DNA of 64,000 nt. Origin: Lysinibacillus sp. BPa_S21 (GTDB taxonomy: Bacteria; Bacillota; Bacilli; Bacillales_A; Planococcaceae). The stretch's first letter is position 1; the number at the start of each line of letters is the position of its first letter. The stretch spans positions 372,001 to 436,000 of the forward strand of contig NZ_JALIRS010000002.1 in NCBI RefSeq assembly GCF_023337795.1, in the 5' to 3' direction. Below are positions 7,932 to 17,377 of this stretch, piece by piece. Under the pieces are notes generated by a model. It had not been told where the DNA came from and did no database searches. It saw nothing but the letters and a program-made list of their open reading frames with translations. Both the position numbers and the translations under genes were made by a program.

Positions 7932-8897
7932 TTAAGCTAGAATTGAAGCTAGCACTGCTTTTTGTGCATGTAGTCTGTTTTCTGCTTGCTCAAAGATATA
8001 AGAATTCGGGCCATCAATAACAGATGACGCGACTTCTTCTTCACGATGAGCTGGTAAACAGTGCAAGAACATATAATTTGGTTTTGCATATGCAACAAGC
8101 TCATCATTAATTTGATAACCGGCAAAATCTTGTAAACGTTTTGCAGTTTCCTCTTCTTGCCCCATAGACGTCCATACATCAGCGTATACTACGTCCGCGT
8201 TTAACACCGCTTCTATAGGATCATTTGTGATGATAATTGTGCTGCCATTTGCTGCTGCGATAGCCTGTGCTTTTTCGATCACTTCTGTATCACATTCATA
8301 GCCAACTGGAGTTGCCACTGCCACATTCATTCCTACATGAGCAGAAGCGACTACTAATGAGTGCGCTACGTTGTTGCCATCTCCAACATAAGCAATTTTT
8401 AGTCCTTTTAGTTCACCTTTATTTTCAAAGATTGTTTCTAAATCCGCTAAAGCTTGGCATGGGTGATAGATATCCGTTAGTCCATTTATAACTGGTATAG
8501 ATGCATGCTCTGCAAGCTCCTTCACCATTGCATGAGAATTCGCTCGAATCATAATGCCATCTAAATAGCCCGATAACACATGTGCTGTATCATAAACAGA
8601 TTCACCGCGACCAATCTGTAAATCACGTGCATGCATAAACATACCTTTTCCGCCCAATTGGTTCATACCGACCTCAAATGAAATACGAGTACGAGTTGAA
8701 TGTTTTTCAAAAATCATGCCGAGTGTCTTACCTTCTAATAACTTCGGACACTTTCCTTCTTTCGTAATCATTTTGAGCTGTGCCGCTAACTCAACTAACT
8801 GCTGAACCTCTTCACTTGTATAGTCTAACAAGGTTAATAAGTCCTTATCTTTTAAGCTAGTTACTAACTTTAACTGTACTTCTTCGAGCAATTTCAT
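7932..8897 (-). CDS. argF: Ornithine carbamoyltransferase
   Basis: Cytosolic enzyme joining carbamoyl phosphate to ornithine to give citrulline in arginine synthesis. The carbamoyl-phosphate-binding STRTR lies at residues 67-71, followed by HPCQ, the ornithine-side DxxxSMG (DVWTSMG) and the C-terminal HCLPAH. At 321 residues it is the normal size. I chose the ATG at 8897 because GGAG lies 9 nt upstream; a GTG three codons earlier would overlap that ribosome site. No other arg gene is adjacent. B. subtilis keeps argF at the end of its arg operon, so this copy is dispersed. An ArgR-like box lies by the promoter. Confidence 0.96.
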   Translation of the reverse strand: MKLLEEVQLKLVTSLKDKDLLTLLDYTSEEVQQLVELAAQLKMITKEGKCPKLLEGKTLGMIFEKHSTRTRISFEVGMNQLGGKGMFMHARDLQIGRGESVYDTAHVLSGYLDGIMIRANSHAMVKELAEHASIPVINGLTDIYHPCQALADLETIFENKGELKGLKIAYVGDGNNVAHSLVVASAHVGMNVAVATPVGYECDTEVIEKAQAIAAANGSTIIITNDPIEAVLNADVVYADVWTSMGQEEETAKRLQDFAGYQINDELVAYAKPNYMFLHCLPAHREEEVASSVIDGPNSYIFEQAENRLHAQKAVLASILA

Positions 8898-8931
8898 AAC
8901 CTTCACTCCTTGTTTCGTTGCTGTTGGGATT

Positions 8932-8979
8932 AGTATACCAAATGTATAAATATAAAATCAACTGAATTTTTATGTTTAT
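8932..8979 (-). promoter_or_regulatory. argF promoter with ArgR/AhrC-like box
   Basis: On the minus strand the -10 is TATACT (8937-8932) and the -35 is TTGATT (8961-8956), with an 18-nt spacer. Directly upstream is CATAAAAATTCA (8974-8963), close to the ATAAAAATTCA core of the Bacillus ARG box. Arginine-dependent control is inferred from that match. Confidence 0.5.
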
Positions 8980-9135
8980 TTTTAAAAATTAGAATTTTTC
9001 CATCCGATGTGTCTAATATTCGAACATTCGAATATTTATGCATATTTTAACGACAATCGCATAGTTAAGAAAATTGCATTATTATTAATACATATTTATA
9101 ATTAATATATATTAATTATTTAGGTGGTAAAATAT

Positions 9136-9594
9136 ATGGATAAGGAATTGGTACATCTTATTAAGGAGATTAATCAAGTTGAATATGAAACCAATTTAAT
9201 GTTAACCGAAGAATTTTCATCGGTGTTCGACGAGACGTTAACTGCGAAACAAACAGTATTTTTAAATCTTCTTCATTCGAAAGGTCCCCTTCAAACTTAT
9301 GAATTAGCCAAGTTAATGGGGACATCTGCGAGTGCAGTTAGTCAATTAGTCAATAGACTGGAGCAAGAAAGTTATATAAAAAGAACAATGAGTAAAAAGG
9401 ATCGTAGAGAAGTTATTATAGAGTTAGATGAACGAGGATATCTTTATTTTCAAAAGCAAGAGGAAATTGAACTTGCTATTATTTATAAATATTATACAAG
9501 GCTCAATAGAGAGGACTTGTCCCAATTAAAGGACATACTTTCGAAATTACATTCTATTGTTTTAGAAGAGCAGAAAAAAAATAAGCGTTCTTAA
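9136..9594 (+). CDS. MarR-family transcriptional regulator
   Basis: A 152-residue winged-helix regulator. The recognition region reads GTSASAVSQLVNRLEQESYI and is followed by the wing motif KKDRREVIIELDERG, both typical of MarR. Such dimers usually repress a neighbouring gene and release DNA on binding a small ligand. I start at the ATG at 9136 because AGGTGGT sits just ahead of it; an upstream in-frame GTG overlaps that ribosome site. The serine hydrolase gene starts 13 nt after the stop, so the two form an operon. The ligand is unknown. Confidence 0.88.
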   Translation: MDKELVHLIKEINQVEYETNLMLTEEFSSVFDETLTAKQTVFLNLLHSKGPLQTYELAKLMGTSASAVSQLVNRLEQESYIKRTMSKKDRREVIIELDERGYLYFQKQEEIELAIIYKYYTRLNREDLSQLKDILSKLHSIVLEEQKKNKRS

Positions 9595-9607
9595 TGGAGG
9601 AATTATT

Positions 9608-10603
9608 GTGGATTTACACGCTTTAAAAAAGGACATATTTAAAATTGCTTATCCCTATATAAAAACTCGTCCTAATGTTGCTTTATCCATCGGTATCATG
9701 CATCAAGATCAACAAGCTACTTTTACTTTTGGTGGCTCGAATTTTAGGCAGGAAGAAAAATCTTATATATATGAAATTGGATCGATTTCTAAAGTTTTTA
9801 CTACGTCCATATTAGGCGAGATGATTCAGGAAGGACAAGTCCATGTAGAGGATTCGATCGGTAAATACTTTACAGCCATTTCTGATAATCACCCTGTCAC
9901 ACTCAAACGTTTAGCAAACCATACATCTGGACTACCGGGAATAGGTGTGCTAAAGAACATTTACAATCTTTTTGATGCACAAACACCTCGTGATCCTTTT
10001 TGTCAATATTCACTGAATGAGACTATACATTACTTTAAAACGCACACAGACGAGCCAAAGGTTAAATTCAGATATTCTAATGTAGGGATGGGGCTTTTAG
10101 GATATATTTTAGCCGAAACACTTCACACAGATTATGAAACAGCTATCAAACAAAGATTAACAGATCCTTTAGATATGCCAAATACATTTATCTCTATCCC
10201 TTCTGATCAAGCACAGGCCGTCTTGCAAGGATACACGATGCTTGGACATAAAAAGCCACCGCTCCAAATGAATGACTTTATGGCAGCAGGCGCAGTCCGT
10301 TCAACTGTCAATGATCTGTTAAAATTTATGAAAGTACATTTACGTGATGAAAATCCAGGTTATACATTAACACATCAAGCTACTGAAACCTTTTCAGACA
10401 ATATAGGGATTGGTCTAGGATGGCTTCTTGAGGACAATATCATCTGGCATAACGGTTCGACAAAAGCTTTCTCTAGTTATCTAGGATTCGATAAAACACA
10501 ACAAACAGGTGTCGTTGTTTTATCAAATTATCGCTCTCCAATATTGGCGGCAAACCCTGGGCAAATTGGGAAGGATATATTGCAGCTTTTACAGGTTAGA
10601 TAG
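9608..10603 (+). CDS. Serine hydrolase of the class C beta-lactamase / penicillin-binding family
   Basis: A 331-residue beta-lactamase-fold hydrolase. The nucleophile motif SxxK is S59-I-S-K62 in EIGSISKVF. The YxN motif is Y156-S-N158, and HNG near residue 281 replaces the KTG triad. No signal peptide is visible, so a cytosolic esterase or peptidase is as likely as a beta-lactamase. The start is GTG with GGAGG 8 nt upstream. It is the second gene of an operon with a MarR regulator, which suggests induction by a small hydrophobic or antibiotic-like compound. The substrate is unknown. Confidence 0.85.
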   Translation: MDLHALKKDIFKIAYPYIKTRPNVALSIGIMHQDQQATFTFGGSNFRQEEKSYIYEIGSISKVFTTSILGEMIQEGQVHVEDSIGKYFTAISDNHPVTLKRLANHTSGLPGIGVLKNIYNLFDAQTPRDPFCQYSLNETIHYFKTHTDEPKVKFRYSNVGMGLLGYILAETLHTDYETAIKQRLTDPLDMPNTFISIPSDQAQAVLQGYTMLGHKKPPLQMNDFMAAGAVRSTVNDLLKFMKVHLRDENPGYTLTHQATETFSDNIGIGLGWLLEDNIIWHNGSTKAFSSYLGFDKTQQTGVVVLSNYRSPILAANPGQIGKDILQLLQVR

Positions 10604-10623
10604 ATACTTTATAGTATTATTAA

Positions 10624-10686
10624 ATTATCGATGTAAATTTTGAATTTATCGCCTAACTTTTTAAATTTATCGACAAAGAAATAAAC
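10624..10686. repeat. 21-bp-period tandem array B
   Basis: Three units start at 10624, 10645 and 10666, each exactly 21 nt. They open with (A/T)TTATCG and the first two carry a T-run about 14 nt in. The array lies between the serine hydrolase stop and the bidirectional terminator. Confidence 0.8.
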
Positions 10687-10716
10687 AGCCCTCAAGCATT
10701 AGTTTGAGGGCTGTTT
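10683..10716. terminator. Bidirectional terminator between convergent genes
   Basis: A 13-bp stem (AAACAGCCCTCAA and complement) with loop GCATTAGT lies between the serine hydrolase (plus) and M42 peptidase (minus) genes. Confidence 0.85.
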
Positions 10717-10730
10717 CAATTATAATATGC

Positions 10731-11819
10731 TTAGTCAAAAATAATTTTATTGACTGCATCACGGTCTAATTTTTTTATAACTTCCACCATTAATTTTACA
10801 GCGTTATCATAATCATCACGATGTAAAATACCTGCATGTGAGTGGATGTAGCGTGTTGCGATACCGATTGATAGTGCTGGTATACCGTTTGCCGTTACGT
10901 GGATAGAGCCAGCGTCTGTACCGCCACCAGCCATTGCCTCGAATTGATATGGAATATTGTGCTCATCAGCCACATCTAATACGAATTCACGTAAACCACG
11001 GTGTGACACCATTGATGCATCGTACACAACAATTTGTGGACCAGCACCCATTTTACTAGTTGATTCTTTTGCAGTTACCCCTGGTGTGTCTCCTGCTACA
11101 CCTACATCGACAGCAAAGCCAATATCAGGTTGGATTTTATGCGTAGCCGTTTTCGCACCACGAAGCCCTACTTCCTCTTGAACATTCCCTACAGAATAAA
11201 GGATGTTAGGATGCTTTTCATGTTGCAATGCTTTCATCACATCAATGGCAATTGCACAACCAATACGGTTATCCCATGCTTTTGCTAATAAGTATTTTTC
11301 ATTTTTCATCACATTAAATTCGAAATATGGTGTTACCATATCGCCAGGACGTACGCCCCATTCAAGTACTTCATCTTTTGAAGCCGCACCAACGTCGATA
11401 AACATATCTTTAATGTCTACCACTTTGTTGCGCACATCTGCTGGTAAAATATGAGGTGGCTTTGAACCAATAACCCCAATAATTTCATCGCCTTTACGTG
11501 TTGTAATTGTGACACGCTGCGCAAGCATAACTTGGCTCCACCAGCCACCTACAGTTTGGAATTTGATGAACCCTTTGTCATCGATTTGAGTAACCATGAA
11601 GCCTACTTCATCTAAGTGGCCTGCAACCATGATTTTTGGACCGTTTTCATCGCCAACTTTTTTAGCAATGACGCTACCTAAATTATCTGTTTCAACTAAG
11701 TCTGCGTATGGTCCAATGTATTTTTTCATGACCTCGCGTGGTGCACGTTCATTACCCGCAATACCATTCGCATCTGTTAAATCTTTAAACATTTGTAATG
11801 TTGGATCTAGCTGTGTCAT
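10731..11819 (-). CDS. ysdC: M42 family metallopeptidase (YsdC type)
   Basis: A 362-residue cytosolic aminopeptidase of the M42 family, which forms tetrahedral dodecamers and trims short peptides with two metal ions. Metal ligands are visible in [10 protein letters not shown] (H and D), AWDNRIG (D), QEEVGLRGA (the catalytic EE pair) and the C-terminal RYIHSHAG. The ribosome site is AGGAGG before the ATG. The neighbours ysdB and ysdA match the B. subtilis ysdCBA region, though a dUTPase gene is inserted here. Some M42 members are annotated as endoglucanases; the peptidase assignment is better supported by the family. Confidence 0.92.
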   Translation of the reverse strand: MTQLDPTLQMFKDLTDANGIAGNERAPREVMKKYIGPYADLVETDNLGSVIAKKVGDENGPKIMVAGHLDEVGFMVTQIDDKGFIKFQTVGGWWSQVMLAQRVTITTRKGDEIIGVIGSKPPHILPADVRNKVVDIKDMFIDVGAASKDEVLEWGVRPGDMVTPYFEFNVMKNEKYLLAKAWDNRIGCAIAIDVMKALQHEKHPNILYSVGNVQEEVGLRGAKTATHKIQPDIGFAVDVGVAGDTPGVTAKESTSKMGAGPQIVVYDASMVSHRGLREFVLDVADEHNIPYQFEAMAGGGTDAGSIHVTANGIPALSIGIATRYIHSHAGILHRDDYDNAVKLMVEVIKKLDRDAVNKIIFD

Positions 11820-11913
11820 TTTTTTGCCTCCTGACTCTTGTATCTCCTCTATTATACTTCGTTTACCGAAATATTCCTAGCTAAATCGTCAGAAAATTGG
11901 TGTATTTCTCACT

Positions 11914-12399
11914 TTAATACCCTGAACGCTGACGATTATAATTTTCTTCATTTTTCTCTATATATGCTGCAACAACATCCTCAAATGAAAAGCCTAAATT
12001 GAACGCAAGTAATCCATAGCATTGCCAGATTGCTAAATATCTATCCTCTGTTGGTTGACTAATAAAACTTAAAATATAGTCTTGTGTCATTAAAAATGTC
12101 TCTGTTAAATTTCTCTTTTCTTCAATCACGGGCCATTTTTCTATCGCTGTATAACCTTTTAATAGGCCAAGTGATAAAATAAAATGAATCGAATCCACAT
12201 ATTCCTCTAAAATCACATCACGATCTGAAGCTCCCTTTGTGCTCCAAAACTTGAAGCAACGTGTCTCATTTGCTAGTTCTGCTAACTCTACCATTAAAGC
12301 TAAACCTTTTTCCTTAAATACATCATGTTCTATATTTTGTGTTTTCTCGATGAAATCATCAAGCTCTTTTTGCATTTTAAACAATTGTTGTAAATTCAT
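11914..12399 (-). CDS. Dimeric dUTP diphosphatase (all-alpha, MazG-like)
   Basis: A 161-residue all-helical protein of the dimeric dUTPase superfamily, which hydrolyses dUTP to dUMP and pyrophosphate and keeps uracil out of DNA. The metal-binding pattern is visible: E-LAEL-NE in the first helix pair (VELAELANETRCFKFW) and EEYVD in the second. This family is distinct from the trimeric Dut fold. The ribosome site AGGAGA precedes the ATG. It diverges from ysdB and is followed by ysdC on the same strand after 94 nt. It is not part of this locus in B. subtilis, as far as I recall. Confidence 0.85.
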   Translation of the reverse strand: MNLQQLFKMQKELDDFIEKTQNIEHDVFKEKGLALMVELAELANETRCFKFWSTKGASDRDVILEEYVDSIHFILSLGLLKGYTAIEKWPVIEEKRNLTETFLMTQDYILSFISQPTEDRYLAIWQCYGLLAFNLGFSFEDVVAAYIEKNEENYNRQRSGY

Positions 12400-12437
12400 T
12401 TTTTTCTCCTAAATTTCTTAAAAATATTTGTTAAAAG

Positions 12438-12464
12438 TGAAACTAATTGTCCCTTACAATCGTA
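12438..12464 (+). promoter_or_regulatory. Sigma-W-type ECF promoter for ysdB
   Basis: TGAAAC at 12438-12443 and CGTA at 12461-12464 are separated by 17 nt. This matches the Bacillus sigma-W consensus (TGAAAC, 16-17 nt, CGTA). B. subtilis ysdB is a known sigma-W regulon member. Confidence 0.75.
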
Positions 12465-12502
12465 TAGGAAGGAATAACCTTTCTTCAAGGGGGAAATTAA
12501 AA

Positions 12503-12898
12503 ATGTTGCCGTTACTTATTCGTCTTGCTGTTATTGCGCTTATTATCTATGTATTTTATAAAGCGATTCGTTATATAACCGATCCTAAGCGAAAACTTGA
12601 TGAAGCCTATGAAAAAGGCCAATATTATTTTTATGATGACGTCAAAAATGTCCGAAAAAATTTCTTTATCTCTTATAAGGGTGCTCTTTTCGAAGGTGAA
12701 AAATACCTTGGCACGACTGAAGATGCCTTCGAAGTTGTGACGATTTTTGTTGGTGCCCGTGACGCCGCCACACTACAAGGTTTTACGAAAAGAGACTTTG
12801 AATACCTACAGCAAGAAATCCTGTTGAACTATCCGAGCGCAAAAATAAATTGGAAGCAGCCCATTGAAAAGCTTATGCGCAACACATCCTCAGAATGA
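12503..12898 (+). CDS. ysdB: Sigma-W-regulon membrane-anchored protein YsdB
   Basis: A 131-residue protein with one N-terminal membrane segment (about residues 2-22, LPLLIRLAVIALIIYVFYKA) and a soluble remainder. I start at the ATG at 12503 because AAGGGGGA lies 8 nt before it; earlier in-frame codons overlap the promoter. Position next to ysdA/ysdC, size and the sigma-W-type promoter all match YsdB. Its biochemical role is not known. The sigma-W regulon generally answers cell-envelope stress, so an envelope function is the working inference. Confidence 0.82.
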   Translation: MLPLLIRLAVIALIIYVFYKAIRYITDPKRKLDEAYEKGQYYFYDDVKNVRKNFFISYKGALFEGEKYLGTTEDAFEVVTIFVGARDAATLQGFTKRDFEYLQQEILLNYPSAKINWKQPIEKLMRNTSSE

Positions 12899-12911
12899 GG
12901 ATGTGTTTTTA

Positions 12912-13016
12912 TATATCGGAACATTTTTTAATTTTATCGGAATGTTTTCGTGATTTATCGGAACATTTTAAAGTTTTATAGGAATGTTTTCTAATTTTAT
13001 CGCCATAATTGTACTA
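12912..13016. repeat. 21-bp-period tandem array C
   Basis: Five exact 21-nt units start at 12912, 12933, 12954, 12975 and 12996. Most open TTTATCGGAA and carry a run of T about 14 nt in. The last unit overlaps the final codons of ysdA, so the array abuts a gene 3' end, as array A does. Confidence 0.9.
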
Positions 13017-13260
13017 AGATAAAAATTTGAATAGCTGCTAGCAGTGGGAAGCCAAATGCAAAGCTATTATGGCGTGTTTTATGACGGAATAAATACATTC
13101 CTAGCACCCCACCTACTGCACCTCCTGCAATTGCTAGTGTAAATAACGTACGTTCTGCAATACGCCATTCATGCTTTTTTGCTTTTGATTTATCCATGCC
13201 CATCATAATGAGCAAGACTATAGAAACTATCGCCATATAAGCTAATATTGCTTGTCCCAT
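12997..13260 (-). CDS. ysdA: DUF1294 small membrane protein (YsdA)
   Basis: An 87-residue protein with three hydrophobic segments (about 2-22, 40-60 and 68-86). Between them sit a basic stretch DKSKAKKHEWRIAE and the DUF1294 signature GGAVGGVLGMYLFRHKTRH. The function of DUF1294 is unknown. The place just downstream of rplT and beside ysdB/ysdC matches B. subtilis. The final codons are made of 21-bp repeat sequence from array C, so the C-terminus may be longer or shorter than the ancestral form. Confidence 0.9.
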   Translation of the reverse strand: MGQAILAYMAIVSIVLLIMMGMDKSKAKKHEWRIAERTLFTLAIAGGAVGGVLGMYLFRHKTRHNSFAFGFPLLAAIQIFILVQLWR

Positions 13261-13302
13261 TGCGTACTCCTTAATATGTTTTATTTACTACTACTCTAAC
13301 AC

Positions 13303-13336
13303 AAAAAAGACTGACGGATAAATCCATCAGTCCTTT
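13303..13336 (-). terminator. Terminator of the infC-rpmI-rplT operon
   Basis: On the minus strand the hairpin GGACTGATGGAT / ATCCGTCAGTC has one wobble pair and is followed by TTTTTT. Confidence 0.85.
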
Positions 13337-13356
13337 GAAAGCATTATTTTGCTTTA

Positions 13357-13752
<396 letters not shown>

Positions 13753-13773
13753 TTAGTATTTTGTGTAGTCAAA

Positions 13774-13974
13774 TTATTTCATGTAAACAAGTAATGATTT
13801 GATGCGTTTGAAGTCACCAGATGATACGATGTTTGCTTTACGTAGGTGACGTTTTTGTTTCGTAGATTTGTTTGCGAATAAGTGGCTTCCATAAGCACGG
13901 TCATATTTTAATTTACCTGAACCCGTTTTTTTGAAACGTTTCGCAGCTCCACGGTGAGTTTTCATTTTTGGCAT
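13774..13974 (-). CDS. rpmI: 50S ribosomal protein L35
   Basis: A 66-residue basic protein starting [20 protein letters not shown], the canonical L35 opening, and ending in the [11 protein letters not shown] tail. It is a component of the large ribosomal subunit. Its ribosome site is AGGAGG. It lies 31 nt downstream of infC and upstream of rplT, the universal bacterial order. Confidence 0.98.
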   Translation of the reverse strand: MPKMKTHRGAAKRFKKTGSGKLKYDRAYGSHLFANKSTKQKRHLRKANIVSSGDFKRIKSLLVYMK

Positions 13975-14005
13975 GTCGAATTCCTCCTAAACTGTTCGTC
14001 TAATA

Positions 14006-14521
14006 TTATTTCTCGTTCTTTGGTTGAAGAACTAAGAACATGCTTCGGCCTTCCATCTTCGGTTTTTGTTCAACCGTCGATACTTCAGCACAAGCTTCAG
14101 CAAAACGATCTAAAACACGTTGACCAATGTCTTTGTGTGTAATCGCACGACCTTTGAAACGTAAGCTACATTTAACTTTATCGCCTTTTTCAAGGAATTT
14201 AATCGCATTACGTAGCTTCGTTTGGAAATCATGCTCATCGATTGTTGGGCTCAAACGAACCTCTTTCATTACGATGACCTTTTGATTTTTACGAATTTCG
14301 CGGTCTTTCTTTTGCTGTTCAAACTTAAATTTACCATAGTCCATGATACGAGCGACTGGCGGCTTGGCTTGAGGGGCCACAAGGACAAGATCCAAGTTTA
14401 CACGAGCGGCGATTTCTAGCGCTTCGTTACGTGTCTTTACACCAAGCTGGTCACCATTGTGATCGATTAATCGAAGTTCACGTGCGCGAATGCCTTCGTT
14501 TACATACATGTCTTTGCTAAT
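14006..14521 (-). CDS. infC: Translation initiation factor IF-3, ATT start codon
   Basis: IF-3 binds the 30S subunit, prevents premature 50S joining and rejects non-standard start codons. The N-terminal domain ([21 protein letters not shown]) and C-terminal domain ([18 protein letters not shown]) are intact. I extend the gene to an ATT at 14521-14519, because GGAGGT lies 8 nt upstream and the added ISKD precedes MYVNEG, as in B. subtilis IF-3. An AUU start is the conserved device by which IF-3 limits its own synthesis. A downstream ATG (14509) has no ribosome site. The length is 171 residues. Confidence 0.95.
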   Translation of the reverse strand: MSKDMYVNEGIRARELRLIDHNGDQLGVKTRNEALEIAARVNLDLVLVAPQAKPPVARIMDYGKFKFEQQKKDREIRKNQKVIVMKEVRLSPTIDEHDFQTKLRNAIKFLEKGDKVKCSLRFKGRAITHKDIGQRVLDRFAEACAEVSTVEQKPKMEGRSMFLVLQPKNEK

Positions 14522-14773
14522 AGTAATCCACCTCCAAGTAGTTGTCGCGAATACATGGTTTGGGCAAAGCCTTGCCCGGTTGAACGGTACATCCTCTTGT
14601 CATGTCCATAAAAAAAGGACGGACACTTTTGAAGATGTCCGCCCGCTATATGTGCATGCGCAAGTCTGCGCAAAACAATTCAACGTGTCATACCTGTTCA
14701 CAGCCTAAGAGCGTTGTATCAGGTGAGAAGCGGGCAGCCTCTACTTCAACCACAAACTTTGTATTCATTAACC
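14522..14773 (-). promoter_or_regulatory. L20-type autoregulatory leader of infC
   Basis: This untranslated leader of about 250 nt precedes infC. It contains an intrinsic terminator (GGACATCTTC... AGTGTCC then TTTTTTT, 14645-14609) upstream of the infC ribosome site and several further stems. This matches the Firmicute L20 leader, in which excess L20 binds the RNA and favours termination. The leader identity is inferred from position and the internal terminator. Confidence 0.75.
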
Positions 14774-14779
14774 TTAACT

Positions 14780-14809
14780 ATATTAGCATGTACTTTTATA
14801 AGCTGTCAA
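14780..14809 (-). promoter_or_regulatory. infC operon sigma-A promoter
   Basis: TTGACA at 14809-14804 and TAATAT at 14785-14780 are separated by 18 nt, with an extended -10 TG (TGCTAATAT). Confidence 0.7.
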
Positions 14810-14873
14810 ATGTTTTTTTAGCTTATTATTAATAAAGTAACCTAAAAAGTTTTAATTTAACCATTATAACGTC

Positions 14874-14942
14874 GTTGATTTCCGTTTCGGCTGGGCCGCA
14901 GAGCAGAGCTTCCTGGGGCGTCCAGCCTTCACTTCAATCAAT
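14874..14942. repeat. Inter-operon composite repeat, minimal copy
   Basis: This 69-bp copy has the left end GTTGATTTCCGTTTCGGCTG and the right end CTTCACTTCAATCAAT around a short core (GCAGAGCAGAGCTTCCTGGG). The ends are imperfect inverted repeats. It lies between thrS and the infC promoter. Confidence 0.75.
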
Positions 14943-14996
14943 TTATATAAATGGTATTCGTATTAACAAGTACCTTCCCAACATTAGAAGTTAAAA

Positions 14997-16928
14997 TTAT
15001 TTTGTAATTTCTGCTTTGATGTTAGCTAAGAAGTCTTGGAAGCTGATTGTTTCTGAATCTTTTGAGCCGTAGCGACGTACGTTTACGCCACCAGCCTCTA
15101 CTTCTTTGTCTCCGATAACAAGCATATACGGGATTTTTTTCATTTGTGCTTCACGGATTTTGTAGCCTAGTTTTTCTTCACGGTCATCCATTTCAACACG
15201 TAAGCCCGCTGCTGTCAATTGCTCTTCAATTTGTTTTGCATAATCGAAGTGTGCTTCGTTTGAAACTGGAATAACTTCAACTTGTACTGGTGCTAACCAT
15301 GTTGGGAATGCACCTTTGTACTCTTCGATTAAGAAGGCAACGAAGCGTTCCATTGTTGATACGACACCACGGTGAATAACAACTGGACGATGTGGTTTAC
15401 CATCTTCTCCTACATAAGTTAAGTCAAAGCGCTCTGGTAATAAGAAGTCAAGCTGTACTGTTGATAGAGTTTCTTCTTTACCAATTGCAGTTTTTACTTG
15501 TACGTCAAGTTTAGGACCGTAGAATGCAGCTTCACCTTCTGCCTCGAAGTAATCTAAGCCAAGTTCATCCATTGCTTCTTTTAACATACTTTGTGCTTTT
15601 TCCCACATTGCATCGTCGTCGAAGTATTTCTCAGTATCAGCTGGGTCACGGTAAGATAAACGGAATGAGTAATCATTTAAATCGAAGTCTTTGTACACTT
15701 CTAAAATTAGCTGAACTACTTTTTGGAATTCCACTTTAATTTGGTCTGGACGAACAAAGAGATGTGCATCGTTTAAAGTCATCCCACGTACACGTTGTAA
15801 ACCTGAAACAGCACCTGACATTTCGTAACGGTGCATTGTACCAAGCTCCGCAATACGTAATGGTAAATTACGATATGAATGCATGCTGTTTTTGTACACC
15901 ATCATATGGTGAGGGCAGTTCATCGGACGCATAATTAATGTTTCATTGTCCATTTCCATTGGTGGGAAAATAGAATCTTGGTAATGATCCCAGTGCCCAG
16001 AAGTTTGGTACAGCTCTTTAGAGCCAAGTACTGGTGTATAAACATGCTTATAACCAAGAGATAATTCTTTATCTACAATATAGCGTTCAATAACACGACG
16101 GATTGTTGCACCATATGGTAGCCATAACGGTAAGCCTTGACCAACTTTTTGAGAAGTTGTAAATAAATCAAGTTCCTTACCGATTTTACGGTGATCACGT
16201 TCTTTTGCTTCTTCAAGCATTTGTAGGTGATGTTTTAAATCTTCTTTTTTAAAGAATGCTGTACCATAAATACGTTGTAGCATTTTGTTATCTGAGTTAC
16301 CTCTCCAGTAAGCGCCAGCTAATGAAAGAAGTTTGAACTCGCGAAGCTTGCCAGTCGATGGTGCGTGAATACCTCGGCAAAGGTCGAAGAATTCACCTTG
16401 ATAGTAAATAGAAACTTGCTCATCTTCTGGGATGGCTTCTAGTAATTCTAATTTATATTCATCGCCAATTTCTTCATAGATCGCTTGTGCATCTGCACGG
16501 CTAACATTTTTGCGCTCGATCTCTAGGTTTTCAGCGATAATTTTTTTCATTTCTTTTTCGATTGCCGGTAGGTCTTCAGCAGTGATTGGAGTTGGTGCAT
16601 CAATATCGTAGTAGAAGCCACCTTCAATCACTGGACCAATACCAAGTTTAACATCAGGGAATAAACGTTTAATCGCTTGTGCTGTTAAGTGTGCAGTAGA
16701 GTGACGTAAGATCTCCAGTGCTTCCTCATCATCCTGAGTAATAATTGAGATTGTAGCATCCTCTTCAATTGGTGTTTTTAAATCGACCAAGGCACCATTT
16801 ACTTTACCTGCATATGCCTTTTTACGAAGTCCTGGGCTAATTGATAATGCTACGTCATCAGTAGATGTACCTTTTACAAATTCCTTTACAGCGCCATCTG
16901 GGAAAGTTAATTTAATCATATCTGACAT
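14997..16928 (-). CDS. thrS: Threonyl-tRNA synthetase
   Basis: A 643-residue class II synthetase charging tRNA-Thr. The N-terminal TGS domain is at about 1-62. The editing (second additional) domain at about 65-225 carries [10 protein letters not shown] and [10 protein letters not shown]. The catalytic core has motif 2 ([15 protein letters not shown]) and [10 protein letters not shown]. The C-terminal anticodon-binding domain starts near 535. I start at the ATG of MSDMIKLTF (16928), where GGAG lies 10 nt upstream; this gives the same length as B. subtilis ThrS. Expression is expected to follow tRNA-Thr charging through the upstream T-box. Confidence 0.97.
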   Translation of the reverse strand: MSDMIKLTFPDGAVKEFVKGTSTDDVALSISPGLRKKAYAGKVNGALVDLKTPIEEDATISIITQDDEEALEILRHSTAHLTAQAIKRLFPDVKLGIGPVIEGGFYYDIDAPTPITAEDLPAIEKEMKKIIAENLEIERKNVSRADAQAIYEEIGDEYKLELLEAIPEDEQVSIYYQGEFFDLCRGIHAPSTGKLREFKLLSLAGAYWRGNSDNKMLQRIYGTAFFKKEDLKHHLQMLEEAKERDHRKIGKELDLFTTSQKVGQGLPLWLPYGATIRRVIERYIVDKELSLGYKHVYTPVLGSKELYQTSGHWDHYQDSIFPPMEMDNETLIMRPMNCPHHMMVYKNSMHSYRNLPLRIAELGTMHRYEMSGAVSGLQRVRGMTLNDAHLFVRPDQIKVEFQKVVQLILEVYKDFDLNDYSFRLSYRDPADTEKYFDDDAMWEKAQSMLKEAMDELGLDYFEAEGEAAFYGPKLDVQVKTAIGKEETLSTVQLDFLLPERFDLTYVGEDGKPHRPVVIHRGVVSTMERFVAFLIEEYKGAFPTWLAPVQVEVIPVSNEAHFDYAKQIEEQLTAAGLRVEMDDREEKLGYKIREAQMKKIPYMLVIGDKEVEAGGVNVRRYGSKDSETISFQDFLANIKAEITK

Positions 16929-17077
16929 TTTGTTTGCACTCCTTCTAGTCTTGTTGTGATGCATGATTGAAGGTCAAGAATCTCCGGAATCCCCACTTTT
17001 ATCGTAGGTATTGGACACCTACTAAAAAGAAACTACATCCGCATTCATCTAACCACTATTTTCCACTGAACGAAAAT

Positions 17078-17333
17078 AAAAAAAGCCCCGTCCCTACGAA
17101 AGGGACGAAGCGTATGCTCGTGGTTCCACCCTTCTTCCTTCCGACGTTTTATAGTCAGACGAAGCTCAAGGCTAGCTAACGGGCTAGGGACCGGCGAAAG
17201 ATTATCCCTTTCGCTGCTCAGCAGGTAGTAAATAGTGTGCTCGAACTAGGAAGCTTACAGCCAATGACTTCCCTCTCTAAAAGCCGTTACACAAAATTCA
17301 TGTCCTCATCAATGCATTTTGATTTTTAATATA
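17078..17333 (-). promoter_or_regulatory. T-box riboswitch of thrS
   Basis: On the minus strand the T-box consensus GGGTGGAACCACGAG lies around 17131-17117. It is followed by a terminator (GTCCCT / AGGGAC then a T run, 17106-17078). Upstream are the stem I elements, including the stretch from about 17277 to 17230. A candidate threonine specifier is ACC in TTACTACCTGCTGAG near 17225. Uncharged tRNA pairing with the T-box bulge would stop the terminator forming. Confidence 0.88.
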
Positions 17334-17339
17334 TGTGAC

Positions 17340-17368
17340 AGTATACGCTCGATTGTCGCAAAATGCAA
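17340..17368 (-). promoter_or_regulatory. thrS sigma-A promoter
   Basis: TTGCAT at 17368-17363 and TATACT at 17345-17340 are separated by 17 nt, just upstream of the T-box leader. Confidence 0.6.
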
Positions 17369-17377
17369 CTGTCAATA

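Noticed and set aside
16929..16964. 12-residue extension of threonyl-tRNA synthetase
   Set aside because: The ATG at 16928 has GGAG upstream and gives the B. subtilis length; the extension overlaps that ribosome site.
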